64,000 nucleotides of DNA, taken from JBBSDP01 sp038240605 (lineage in GTDB: Bacteria > Planctomycetota > Phycisphaerae > Tepidisphaerales > Tepidisphaeraceae). Shown here piece by piece: positions 9,067 through 17,133 of this stretch. The stretch spans positions 1 to 64,000 of the forward strand of contig JBBSDP010000010.1 in NCBI GenBank assembly GCA_038240605.1. Direction: 5' to 3'. Each line of letters opens with the position of its first letter. Position 1 is the stretch's first letter. The notes under the pieces were generated by a model, which saw nothing but the letters and a program-made list of their open reading frames with translations, was not told the origin of the DNA and ran no database searches. Both the position numbers and the translations under genes were made by a program.

Positions 9067-9666
9067 GTGAGCAGACGGTTCAACACATTCCATTGGATGG
9101 CCCTGGCGGCGGCAATGATCCCCGTGCAAACGGGTTGCGCGAGCCACAGCGCCGGTGACAAGACCACGACGCGCACGACGTTTCATATCCCCGCGTCAAT
9201 CCCGAACAAGCCGCAGCATCCGCTGGACGACGCCGTTCCCGGCGTCCCGAACTTTGGGATCATCACCCGCGATGTCTGGCGCGGAGCGGAGCCGACGCCC
9301 GAGGGTTTGACGGCCCTGGCCGGCTTGGGCGTGAAGACGGTGATCGACCTGCGGATGGAGGACGAATACGAGGTGATTCCCAAAGGGGTTTCCTACGTTC
9401 GGATCCCCGTATCCGCCTGGCACGCCGACCGGCTCGATGTGGCCAGGGTGCTGCGGGCGGTCAAGGAGAACCCCAAGCCGGTCTTCATCCATTGCGAACA
9501 GGGCCGTGACCGAACTGGGTATGCAGTGGCGGCCTACCGGATATCGGAGAAAATGAGCCCGGCGGACGCCTGCCAGGAGCTGCGGAATTTTCACGTCAAC
9601 CCATGGTGGCAGGGGGCGATCGAACGGCGGATCTACGAGCTCGACCGCCGAGGATTGCCCAAGTAG
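9067..9666 (+). CDS. Dual-specificity/tyrosine phosphatase-like lipoprotein
   Basis: An exported protein of about 200 residues with a hydrophobic leader and a Cys at the lipobox position (PVQTGC), then a DSP-type phosphatase fold. It shows a WRGAEPTPEGL entry motif, a DLRMEDEYE strand and the P-loop HCEQGRDRTG, which matches HCxxGxxRT with catalytic Cys and Arg. An upstream ATG at 9019 would overlap the pump gene by 38 bases, so the GTG at 9067 (or ATG at 9097) is preferred. It follows the efflux operon by about 10 bases and is probably co-transcribed. The physiological substrate is unknown. Confidence 0.8.
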   Translation: MSRRFNTFHWMALAAAMIPVQTGCASHSAGDKTTTRTTFHIPASIPNKPQHPLDDAVPGVPNFGIITRDVWRGAEPTPEGLTALAGLGVKTVIDLRMEDEYEVIPKGVSYVRIPVSAWHADRLDVARVLRAVKENPKPVFIHCEQGRDRTGYAVAAYRISEKMSPADACQELRNFHVNPWWQGAIERRIYELDRRGLPK

Positions 9667-9854
9667 CCGGCGGGCCCCGCCCTCATCGCAACTTTCCCAG
9701 CTTCCGGGGGTATTGTCCGACGGTAGGGCTTCCCGCGCTCGCAGCACGTATTTTGATTGACCCGGTTTCTGTCGGCGATAAGCTGTGCGACCGCGGCGCA
9801 AGCCAGTCGGGGTGCCGCCCGCATGTCTTTGTGCTATGAATTGAGAGGTTGAAC

Positions 9855-10961
9855 ATGAAGCGATTTTTGACGTTGTCGGGCCTCCTTCTGGCCCTTTCGC
9901 TGCTGGCTCCGATGGCTCGCGCGGCGGAGGATGCCGCGTCGGCCGATAGCGACCCGCTTAAGGAGAAGGGGCTGGCCAAGCAGGGCAACCTCTACGTGCT
10001 TCCCGCCGAGACGGAACTGAACAGCGGCATGAAGGACATGCGCGCCTTGAAGCGCAAGGTCGATGAGGACAGCAAGGTCCGCCGTAAGTACGAGGACCAG
10101 GTGAAGATGGCGAAAAACGCGATCGCCCAGATCGACTTCGAACGCCGCAAGCTAAACGAGCAATATCTCAAGGAGAGCGATCCGACGATCCACAACCAGC
10201 TCATCGCCAAGATGAACATCCTGACGAGCAACATGAACAACGCGCTGGAATTCAAGAACACCGCCGACGGCAAGCTCCACGGCCTCGGTGAGGAGACGCG
10301 CACGAAGTACGTCAACCAGCTGATCGACCTCGCCGCCAAAGCGGACGATGCGCAGAAGAAGTACGAAGAGCTGGCGGCCGACGAGGACGTGAAGGGCGGC
10401 CTGGAAAAGGTGAACGCCACCGCGAAGATCAAGATGAAGCTGGGCCCGTCGGCCGATTTCAAGCAGATCGCGTCGCAGCTCAAACGGCTCCGCGCCGACA
10501 TCCAGTCCGACATCGTGCCGGTTCAGATGGAGAACCACGTCCCGTCAGTGGAAGTCACGATCAACGGAAAGCTCACGCGGACGATGATCCTCGACTCCGG
10601 CGCCAGCATGGTCTGCGTTCCGGCGGACATGGCCAAGGAGCTGGAACTCGTCCCCGGCCCCAACGACCGGACGGTGCGGATGCAGCTCGCCGACGGAAAG
10701 GTCGTCGAGGGCAAGCAGATGATCCTCAAGAGTGTTCGGGTGGGAACGTTCACGATCGAAAACGTGGAATGCGCGGTCCTGCCTGAGTCGCTGATCGCCG
10801 CTCAGCCGCTGCTGGGGGGAAGTTTCCTGAACAACTTCACCTATCGCCTCGACGCGGATGCGGGCCAGTTGCATCTTGCTCAGGTGGGTGGAACGGGTAA
10901 GCCCGCAACGCCGGGAGAGAAACCCAAGCCGGATTCGAAGAAGGCGGCTGAAGAGAAGTAG
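9855..10961 (+). CDS. Secreted retropepsin-like aspartic protease with coiled coil
   Basis: A 368-residue exported protein. The ATG at 9855 is preceded by GAGAGG 6 nt upstream, and a signal peptide ends near APMARA. Residues 40-210 are charged and heptad-like, predicting a long coiled coil. The C-terminal domain carries TMILDSGASMVCVPADMA, the single catalytic Asp motif (D-S/T-G-A) of clan AA retropepsin-like proteases that act as dimers. A second hallmark, LLGGSFLNNFTYRLD, follows. The end is Lys/Pro-rich. It is a single transcription unit followed by a hairpin. The target is unknown; a role in envelope proteolysis is plausible. Confidence 0.78.
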   Translation: MKRFLTLSGLLLALSLLAPMARAAEDAASADSDPLKEKGLAKQGNLYVLPAETELNSGMKDMRALKRKVDEDSKVRRKYEDQVKMAKNAIAQIDFERRKLNEQYLKESDPTIHNQLIAKMNILTSNMNNALEFKNTADGKLHGLGEETRTKYVNQLIDLAAKADDAQKKYEELAADEDVKGGLEKVNATAKIKMKLGPSADFKQIASQLKRLRADIQSDIVPVQMENHVPSVEVTINGKLTRTMILDSGASMVCVPADMAKELELVPGPNDRTVRMQLADGKVVEGKQMILKSVRVGTFTIENVECAVLPESLIAAQPLLGGSFLNNFTYRLDADAGQLHLAQVGGTGKPATPGEKPKPDSKKAAEEK

Positions 10962-10991
10962 GCCCTCGGGAATGCGACGGAAGAGGCAGAG

Positions 10992-11060
10992 GGATTAAGA
11001 TTAGGATTAAGATTAGGATCGCGTCCGTTGCGCTCGCGATCCTAATCTGAACCTTAAATC
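10992..11060. terminator. Perfect 13-bp hairpin between convergent genes, in a short-unit repeat
   Basis: GATTAGGATCGCG (11011-11023) is exactly complementary to 11035-11047 across an 11-nt loop. The left arm is extended by tandem GATTAA/GATTAG units from about 10993, and a T-run follows at 11056-11060. It lies between the converging protease and CBM20 genes, so a terminator role is likely. It also belongs to the group of short-unit hairpins seen at other intergenic sites. Confidence 0.6.
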
Positions 11061-11130
11061 TTTTAGTCCGAATGGGCCACAGAGTGCGACGAGGCCGCGA
11101 TCAGTTCACGATCGACTTTAACGCGCGCTC

Positions 11131-11439
11131 TCAGTCCCGAAAGACATCCGAAATCATGTGATCTTCCGGGATTACCGTATACCGCCGGTTTTCCCCGATC
11201 TCCCACACCACGCCCCGGTCGGTCTTCATGATGAACTTGTATTCGACCGTCACGCCGTGCTGAAGCAGCACCGTTCCAGACCAGTCGTGCCCATTGGGCT
11301 GGGTATCCTGGCTCTGCATCGCCAGTGCGGCGTCGGCGGACCATCCGCCCAGTTCGCGAACGTTCCCGCAGACGAAGATGGGCCACGAGCTGTTGGTGCG
11401 ACATTTGAAAGTGACGCGTTGACCTTGTCCTTCGGCCAT
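11131..11439 (-). CDS. Stand-alone CBM20 starch-binding-type protein
   Basis: A 102-residue protein consisting almost wholly of a family-20 carbohydrate-binding module. VTFKCRTNSSWPIFVCGNVRELGGW is the typical opening (two strands and the GN-x-x-LGxW turn). It is followed by the WSGTVLLQHGVTVEYKFI strands and the WEIGENRRYTV aromatic signature. No catalytic domain and no signal peptide are present, so it is either cytoplasmic or a regulatory glycan-binding subunit. GGAGA precedes the ATG. It lies about 40 bases downstream of wrbA on the same strand and may be co-transcribed. Confidence 0.82.
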   Translation of the reverse strand: MAEGQGQRVTFKCRTNSSWPIFVCGNVRELGGWSADAALAMQSQDTQPNGHDWSGTVLLQHGVTVEYKFIMKTDRGVVWEIGENRRYTVIPEDHMISDVFRD

Positions 11440-11482
11440 GATGTCTCCGCCGCCCGAGGCGGCCGTTGAGGGTGGCGGGCGA

Positions 11483-12100
11483 TTACTTCGCCGCCAGTTT
11501 GCTGGCGATTTCCGCGACGTGTTTCCCCTGAAACTGCGCGATAGTTAGTTCATTGGCGGTCGGCTGGCGCTCCCCGCGCGATCCGGCGATTGTCGAGGCT
11601 CCGTACGGCGAGCCGCCGGTGATCTCATCGAGGTTGAGCAACTCCCGGCAGGAGTAGGGGACGCCCGCCACGATCATTCCCTGGTGGAGGAAGAAGGTGT
11701 GGGCGTGGACGATCGTCGTCTCCTGCCCGCCGTGCTGTGATGCCGTCGAGGTAAACGCGCTGCCGACCTTCCCGACCAAGGCCCCCTTTTGCCAGAGCTG
11801 ACCGGTCGTCTCGAGAAAGCCCTGCATCTGCGAGATCACCGCGCCAAAACGCGTCGGAGCGCCGAGGATGATCGCATCGGCGTCGGCCAGGTGATCGACC
11901 CGAGCGGCTGGAACGTGCGCGAAGGCCTTCTTCGCCTCGACGGCGTGCATCTTGACGAGCACGTCCTGCGGCAGCGTCTCTTCCACCTGCAACAGTTCGA
12001 CAGTTGCGCCCGTCGAGCGCGCGCCGTCGGCCACCGACTCGGCGAGCCTGAAGATGTGGCCATACATACTGTAAAAGACGATTTGAACCTTCGCGGGCAT
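11483..12100 (-). CDS. wrbA: NAD(P)H:quinone oxidoreductase, WrbA type
   Basis: A flavodoxin-fold enzyme of 205 residues, the usual WrbA length. It reduces quinones by two electrons with FMN, limiting semiquinone radicals. The FMN phosphate loop is VFYSMYGHIFRLAE. The later flavin contacts APTRFGAVISQMQGFLE and FTSTASQHGGQETT are characteristic, as is the GGSPYGASTIAG loop. AAGGAG lies 10 nt before the ATG. It is cytosolic and an FMN-dependent tetramer in characterised relatives. Confidence 0.93.
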   Translation of the reverse strand: MPAKVQIVFYSMYGHIFRLAESVADGARSTGATVELLQVEETLPQDVLVKMHAVEAKKAFAHVPAARVDHLADADAIILGAPTRFGAVISQMQGFLETTGQLWQKGALVGKVGSAFTSTASQHGGQETTIVHAHTFFLHQGMIVAGVPYSCRELLNLDEITGGSPYGASTIAGSRGERQPTANELTIAQFQGKHVAEIASKLAAK

Positions 12101-12280
12101 ATTGGAATCACTCCTTGCCGTGGCCTGTCTCCTTCACTTCGTCCGTGGCGCGTACCATAACCGCGCTGCCGGAGCGGCTGCAATGGATCGAAAAGCCGCG
12201 GTGACTGAGAGTGCGTTCCGCGTGCGGACTCAACGAGAATTCTGAATTCGATTGGGTTGCATGAATTTGAAATTCGCAGA

Positions 12281-12535
12281 TGCAGGGGCTTGCCGCCCCC
12301 GCACCCCCGCTCGGGGGCGTTCCCCCGAACCCCTGAAGACCGCTTCGCGAAAAGGAAGCCGCGGCAGCAACGGTCGAGCCATGCTCGGCGATTACGCCTG
12401 CGCGTGGCCCGCGCGTTGCGGCCGCAGGCGGGTGAGGAACGCTCCGCGAAGGACCTTCGGGCCAGGGGATTTTTTCCTCTCGCCGAGGGGGCGAGCGAGA
12501 GGAAAAAATCATGGGCGGGGGGAGTGTGAAGTGCG
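12281..12535. repeat. Left arm of a large degenerate inverted repeat
   Basis: This arm aligns with the reverse complement of 12605-12860 along essentially its whole length. Shared stretches include a GC-rich hairpin CCCCCGCTCGGGG, GGAAGCCGCGGCAGCA, GCCATGCTCGGCGA and GGACCTTCGG, then a T-run and a second hairpin ending in GAGGAAA. The two arms are clearly diverged copies in inverted orientation around about 70 bases. No gene is evident between wrbA and lutA (12101-13014); all apparent reading frames there are translations of this repeat. Confidence 0.75.
12470..12508. terminator. T/A-flanked perfect hairpin within the repeat arm
   Basis: TTTTTTCCTCTCGC (12470-12483) pairs perfectly with GCGAGAGGAAAAAA (12495-12508) over an 11-nt loop, giving a factor-independent terminator shape in either direction. 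The opposite arm has a diverged counterpart at about 12632-12664. It may insulate wrbA from lutA or simply be part of the repeat. Confidence 0.5.
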
Positions 12536-12604
12536 GAGATGGATACGCCGGCACGATCGCAATCGTGGCGTCGACTGAGGACAGCATCGGAACCTCGCCC
12601 TTTG

Positions 12605-12860
12605 CCACCACATTCCCACCACCCCATATTGTTTCCTCGCGGTCGCGTTTTCACAGCGAGGAAAAAATCGGGTCCGAAGGTCCTGTGCGAAGCGATCGAC
12701 ATTTGTCCGCGGTTGCGTCGGGCATGCCACGCGAAGGCGTATTCGCCGAGCATGGCAGGACCGATGCTGCCGCGGCTTCCTTATCGCGTAGCTGTCTTTC
12801 AGGGGTTCGGGGAATCGTCCCCGAGCGGGGGTTGCAGGGGGCCGCCAGCCCACTGCGTCT
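12605..12860. repeat. Right arm of the large degenerate inverted repeat
   Basis: Reverse-complement partner of 12281-12535, with point differences and small indels spread evenly. That pattern suggests an old duplication rather than a recent transposition. The conserved GC-rich hairpin lies at about 12815-12840 and the A/T hairpin at 12632-12664. No transposase or RAYT gene is nearby. Confidence 0.72.
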
Positions 12861-13014
12861 GCGACTTTGCATTCCGGGCGACGGGCAAAATTGTGGAAGT
12901 CAGGCGCTCGCAGCACGAGCCTATCGCCAGTCGGATGAGAGGCCTTGTTTAGGACCCACGTCCACCCTAACGTACTCCGCGTTGTCGCCCGATGACCGCA
13001 CGGGTTGAAAAACT

Positions 13015-13767
13015 ATGCCGCACGATGTCGCACTGTTCGTCACCTGCCTGACCGACCAGTTTTATCCCCACGTCGGCGTCGCCGTCACGAAAGTGCTCGA
13101 ACGGCTCGGCTGCCGCGTACTGTTCCCGTCAACGCAGACCTGCTGCGGACAGCCGTTCTTCAACAATGGGTTTCATCCCGAGGCGCGCGAGCTGGCGACG
13201 CGGTTCATCGAGGTCTTTGAGCCGTACGAGTACATCGTGACGCCCAGCGGAAGCTGCTGTGCGATGGTGCGCGAGCAGTTTCATCAGCTACTCCACGACG
13301 ATCCCGCCTGGGCGAAGCGGATGCATCACGTCTCATCGCGCACGTTCGAGTTCGTCGAGTTCCTGCACAAGGTCCTGAAAGTCGATTTTGCGAAGCTCGC
13401 GCTGCCGGAGAGCCGCCCGATCACCTACCACTACACCTGCCACCTGCGCGGCATCGGCGTTCGCGACGAGGGCGTACGGCTCCTCCGCCAGATCGGCAAC
13501 GTCGACTTCAAGCCGATGGACAAGACCGATCAGTGCTGCGGTTTCGGCGGGACCTTCGCCGTGAAGTATCCGGCGATCAGCGGCGCGATCGTCGAGGACA
13601 AGGTGCAGTGCATCGCCCGTACCCAGGCCGGGACGCTGGTGTGCAACGACGCCGGCTGCACGATGAACATCTCCGGTATGTGTCACCGCGAAAACATGCC
13701 GACACAGGTCGTCCACATCGCCGAATTGATCGCCGAAGCAATGGGAATGGATGTGAAGGCGTGGTAG
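13015..13767 (+). CDS. lutA: (Fe-S)-binding protein, LutA/LldE family
   Basis: A 250-residue protein with two CCG (cysteine-rich) domains, as in LutA/LldE, a subunit of the LutABC L-lactate-oxidising complex and of heterodisulfide-reductase-like proteins. The visible motifs are FVTCLTDQFYP and TQTCCGQPFFNNG with PSGSCCAM. The second set is YHYTCHLRG, DQCCGFGGTFAVKYP and LVCNDAGCTMNI. The length matches LutA. LutB and LutC are not adjacent, so partners must be encoded elsewhere or it serves another complex. It stands alone between repeat-rich intergenic regions. Confidence 0.88.
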   Translation: MPHDVALFVTCLTDQFYPHVGVAVTKVLERLGCRVLFPSTQTCCGQPFFNNGFHPEARELATRFIEVFEPYEYIVTPSGSCCAMVREQFHQLLHDDPAWAKRMHHVSSRTFEFVEFLHKVLKVDFAKLALPESRPITYHYTCHLRGIGVRDEGVRLLRQIGNVDFKPMDKTDQCCGFGGTFAVKYPAISGAIVEDKVQCIARTQAGTLVCNDAGCTMNISGMCHRENMPTQVVHIAELIAEAMGMDVKAW

Positions 13768-13835
13768 TGCTGAGTGCTGAGGGCTGAGCGTTCAACCTCC
13801 GTCCGCATCTTCACGTTTCACGTCTTCACGTTTCA
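13768..13835. repeat. Short tandem-unit repeats after lutA
   Basis: AGTGCTGAGTGCTGAG (period 7, from about 13769) directly follows the stop codon. A second simple repeat with CTTCACGTTT units (period about 15) runs to about 13830. The same AGTGCTG unit forms hairpins at 21929-21991 and 30682-30771. Confidence 0.65.
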
Positions 13836-13879
13836 AACTCGACGCGGTGACGTTTCGCCGCGCATGATGTCGGCGCCGA

Positions 13880-14710
13880 TCACACTTTCGCGAACGGCGT
13901 GACCAGTACGTCCTTGCCGTTCTCCTGTTTCAATTCAATATCCGAGAAGAAATTCGGCGCCTCCCGGCGAACGAGTTCCCAGATCGCGATGGCAACGGTG
14001 CGGATCTCGTCTTCGGCGTGAATGTTGCCGCGCAGGTAGAAGAAGTGACGCAGGGCCCGGGCGTTGGCGGTGACGAAAATCTTGGTCTCGGTCGCGTTGG
14101 GCAAAACCGCCCGGGCGGCCTGCCGGGCCGTCTTGCGTCGATCGGTCTTGGAGAGCTCGGGGAACTCGCGCTCGATTCGCTCGGACAGCTTACTCGTCAG
14201 CTCGATATAAGCGCGCTGGCAGTCCGCCACTGTTTTGACGAACAGCGCGTGCAGCTCCGGATCGGCGGCAATCACCGGCGGCTCGACGAACTCGCACTTC
14301 GATTCATCCACGTAACGCTGGCTGAGCTGCGAATAGCCCCAGCCGGCCCGATGGCGGATCAGCTCGTGCGTGAACGAGCGCGACACGCCGGTGATGATCA
14401 GGTTGAACGTCGCGTGCTCCAGCACGCTGCCGTGCCCGACCTCGACGATGTTGCGAAGGTACGCGCTGTTGCCGCCCGGCCGTGGCTTCGCGAACGACAT
14501 GTAGCAGATGCGCCCGGCGATTTCGGTAAGCTTCTGGCCCGCTTCCTCCGTGTCGGTCGACCATTGCTCGACGCCATGATCGCCGAGGAAACGGTCGATC
14601 TCCGCCGACTCGGTCATCTGCTTCCCGACGAGGTACACCTCCGGCCGACGTCGGATCTTCACCCCACCTTCAACGACCGAAGTTTCGACAGATGTACCGG
14701 CGATGGACAT
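13880..14710 (-). CDS. thyX: FAD-dependent thymidylate synthase ThyX
   Basis: Makes dTMP from dUMP using FAD, NADPH and methylene-tetrahydrofolate. The ATG at 14710 (276 residues) has GGGAG 5 nt upstream and is preferred over the longer frame to 14848, which would run into the antitoxin gene. The ThyX signature appears as RHRAGWGYSQLSQRY, one residue longer between RHR and SxRY than the textbook RHRx7SxRY spacing, with the first Ser displaced. GHGSVLEHATFNLIITG and the C-terminal ALRHFFYLR are typical. No thyA is seen in the window. Confidence 0.93.
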   Translation of the reverse strand: MSIAGTSVETSVVEGGVKIRRRPEVYLVGKQMTESAEIDRFLGDHGVEQWSTDTEEAGQKLTEIAGRICYMSFAKPRPGGNSAYLRNIVEVGHGSVLEHATFNLIITGVSRSFTHELIRHRAGWGYSQLSQRYVDESKCEFVEPPVIAADPELHALFVKTVADCQRAYIELTSKLSERIEREFPELSKTDRRKTARQAARAVLPNATETKIFVTANARALRHFFYLRGNIHAEDEIRTVAIAIWELVRREAPNFFSDIELKQENGKDVLVTPFAKV

Positions 14711-14804
14711 GCGGGCTCCCGTGTGCAAGCGGCCAAATTGTGCGAACCGGAAGTCTATGCGCCCGACGTTGGGTTTCAATTCGATATCCGTGCGGGGGGC
14801 GGAA

Positions 14805-15086
14805 TCAGCGTAGCGCAAAATCGATGCGCTTTCCCAGCAGGTTGGCAACCTTCGCCATCGTATTGAGCGTGATCGACATGTTCTCGGGATCCAGCAATCG
14901 GTCGATTCCGGTGCGGCTGGTTTGCAGCCGTCTGGCCATCTCCGTCTTGCTGATGTTTAGTTGACTCATCGCCCGTTCCACTTCACGCGCGATCTTGAAC
15001 TTGATCGCGACGGCGCGGCAATCTTCGAGCATTTGCTGCTCTTCAAGAAAGTCGTCGAATTTTGATCCCAGATGCTTCTTCTTCAT
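14805..15086 (-). CDS. XRE-family antitoxin, HigA type
   Basis: A 93-residue protein with a C-terminal helix-turn-helix: NISKTEMARRLQTSRTGIDRLLDPEN followed by ITLNTMAKVANLLGKRI. This is the layout of HigA-like antitoxins encoded downstream of a HigB toxin. It starts 7 bases after the toxin-remnant stop, which is the usual toxin-first order. It binds DNA and the cognate toxin in known systems. Here the toxin is incomplete, so this may be an orphan antitoxin. Confidence 0.85.
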   Translation of the reverse strand: MKKKHLGSKFDDFLEEQQMLEDCRAVAIKFKIAREVERAMSQLNISKTEMARRLQTSRTGIDRLLDPENMSITLNTMAKVANLLGKRIDFALR

Positions 15087-15093
15087 GATTCAC

Positions 15094-15285
15094 CTACATC
15101 AGTTCTCTCTTACGTTTGGCCGCCAGCCGGAGGTCGTGCGCGGGCGTCTTTTGCGTCTTCTTAATGAAGCCGTGGAGCAACACCATCGATTGACCTTCCA
15201 CCACGAAGATTACGCGTGCGATCCGACCGCCGACGCGCGAACGGACTTCCCATAATCCGTTTCCCAGGTTGCACACTAAGGGCAT
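15094..15285 (-). pseudogene. Truncated, frameshifted HigB/RelE-type toxin (Gp49-like)
   Basis: 63 codons matching only the C-terminal half of phage-derived Gp49-like/HigB toxins: GMPLVCNLGNGLWEVRSR, then RIARVIFVVEG and LLHGFIKKTQKTP. Intact members are about 110-120 residues. Just upstream, the next frame encodes FLTLHGRQLL, which resembles the segment that should precede GMPLV. A single-base frameshift near 15300 and loss of the N-terminus by the adjoining kinase gene (stop at 15343) are therefore likely. It is probably not functional. Confidence 0.7.
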
Positions 15286-15342
15286 GCCGATTGGCCAGCA
15301 GTTGCCGGCCGTGAAGCGTCAGGAACGGCTCATCGGCTCTGA

Positions 15343-17067
15343 TTATCTCGGCGGACCGTGCGTCTGGGAGGGGTCGGAGAAGTCGGGGCGGTAGACGGGG
15401 AGGCGGACGGTGAACGTCGTTCCTTCGCCGGGCGTGCTGCGGACGCTGATCGAGCCCTCGTGCTCCTCGATGATCTTCTTGGCCACCGCCAGGCCCAGGC
15501 CCGTGCCGCGATTCCCCTTGGTCGAGTGGAACAGCTCGAACATGTGCCGCATCATGGACGGCGGGATGCCGACGCCGTTGTCGATCACTTCCGTCACCGA
15601 CTGGCGGTTCTCCTCGTCGTAGCGGCACTCGATGCGGATCAGCCCCTCCTTGGGCGTGACGGCGTCCATGGCGTTGCTCAGGAGGTTCATGATCACCTGG
15701 TGCATGCCGGAGGTGTCCATCGGGACCGCCGGGTGGCGCTCGTCGATGTCGGCGACGATCATCACGCCTTTCTCATTGGCGGACTGGGCCACCAGCTCCA
15801 CGCATTCATCGACCAGCACGCGCGGGTTGACCAGCTCGATCTGCGGCTCGCGCGCCTTGCTGTAGGCGAGGAGGTTCATCGTCAGGTTCAATATCTTGTC
15901 GAGGTTGCGCTCGACGATCCGCCACCCCTTGCTCGCCTGAACCAGGTTGCTCCCCTTGAGCCCCATCTCCACGACGTCCGCGCCGCCGCGCAGCGCCTGG
16001 AGGATGTTCTTGATCGAGTGGGAGAGGGCGGCCGTCGTCTCGCCCACCGCGGCCAGGCGCTCGGCGGCCAGCCCCGCCTGAAACAGCTTCGCGTTCTGAA
16101 TCGCCATGCCCGCCTGAAGGCCGATCGCGCTCAGCAGGCGAAGCTGGTCTGGCGAATACGTGTAATTCTTGACGGAGCTGTCGATGTAAATGACGCCGAT
16201 GATGTCGTCTCCCGCTTTCTGGTTTTCCACCAGCTTGCGGGCCTTGATCGGCACGCACAGCGCCGAGCGAATCCCCAGGTTGTGAACGCTCTTCCCCTTG
16301 CTGAATCGCTGGTCCGCCATCGCGTTGGTGGAGAGCACGCCTTCGGCGGTCGAGATCACGTGGTTGATGATCGTGCGCGACGCGTGGATCTTTTCCGGGG
16401 CGGGGCGGACCGGTTCGCCGTCGGCGCTGGAGGTCTCGACGGGTTTGGATTCGGCGTCCTCGCGCGTGCGGACGACCTTGGGGATCACTTCGTTACTCTT
16501 CTCGTCGATCAGCAGGATGATGCCCCGGTCCGCCTTCACGTGCTCGAAGACCAGGTCCATCACCACTTCCAGCACCTGGTCGACGTTGAAGCTGCTCCCC
16601 AACGCCGCGCCGAGCTGATAGAGGATCTTGAGGTTGGCCGTGGCGGCGGCCGCCGGCTCGGGGACCGCGAGCACCATCGAATCCTCGCTCGACGGGACCG
16701 CGTGAACGATCGCGCTGTCCATCCCGCTCTCTTCCCCGCTGAGGCTGACGTTCCCGCCGCTGCTGCGCGTCACGCCCGGCGCGGCGCCGAAGACCATCAG
16801 CGTCCGGCCGACGCGGATCTGGTCGCCGATCTTCAGCGCCTGGCGGCTGGCCACGCGAGCGCCGTTGACGTAAGTGCCGTTGGAGCTGCCCAGGTCGCGC
16901 AGGATCCAATCCCCCTTGTCGCCCGGCAACAGCTCGCAATGTCGGCGGCTCACCGTGTTGTCGGTGAGTGGAAGCTGCCGGCTGTCGCGACCCACCAGCG
17001 CGGGCGAATCGGGCAACTCGAAGCGGCGGCCCTTGTCAGGGCCTTGCAGGACCAGGAGCGTGAGCAC
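15343..17067 (-). CDS. FHA-GAF soluble histidine kinase
   Basis: A 574-residue cytoplasmic sensor kinase with a GTG start. Residues 1-95 are an FHA phosphothreonine-binding domain (ALVGRDS, VSRRHCELL, GSSNGTYVNG). Residues about 140-320 are a GAF domain. The phosphoacceptor helix is ALSHSIKNILQAL, and the HATPase has VIMNLLSNAMDAV, VIDNGVGI and STKGNRGTGLGLAV. There are no membrane helices. The FHA domain implies that Ser/Thr kinase signalling feeds into a two-component output. No partner regulator is adjacent; a TolC-like gene is divided from it by about 65 bases upstream. Confidence 0.9.
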   Translation of the reverse strand: MLTLLVLQGPDKGRRFELPDSPALVGRDSRQLPLTDNTVSRRHCELLPGDKGDWILRDLGSSNGTYVNGARVASRQALKIGDQIRVGRTLMVFGAAPGVTRSSGGNVSLSGEESGMDSAIVHAVPSSEDSMVLAVPEPAAAATANLKILYQLGAALGSSFNVDQVLEVVMDLVFEHVKADRGIILLIDEKSNEVIPKVVRTREDAESKPVETSSADGEPVRPAPEKIHASRTIINHVISTAEGVLSTNAMADQRFSKGKSVHNLGIRSALCVPIKARKLVENQKAGDDIIGVIYIDSSVKNYTYSPDQLRLLSAIGLQAGMAIQNAKLFQAGLAAERLAAVGETTAALSHSIKNILQALRGGADVVEMGLKGSNLVQASKGWRIVERNLDKILNLTMNLLAYSKAREPQIELVNPRVLVDECVELVAQSANEKGVMIVADIDERHPAVPMDTSGMHQVIMNLLSNAMDAVTPKEGLIRIECRYDEENRQSVTEVIDNGVGIPPSMMRHMFELFHSTKGNRGTGLGLAVAKKIIEEHEGSISVRSTPGEGTTFTVRLPVYRPDFSDPSQTHGPPR

Positions 17068-17133
17068 GGCGCGAGTTTACCCGAAAAAGAAATGCGAAAA
17101 TATCGAATCCGTGATTGCCAACGGCCAACCGCG

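Noticed and set aside
12257..12916. Several 70-167-codon frames between wrbA and lutA
   Set aside because: They are translations of the two inverted repeat arms; similar peptides arise from both arms only because the DNA is duplicated.
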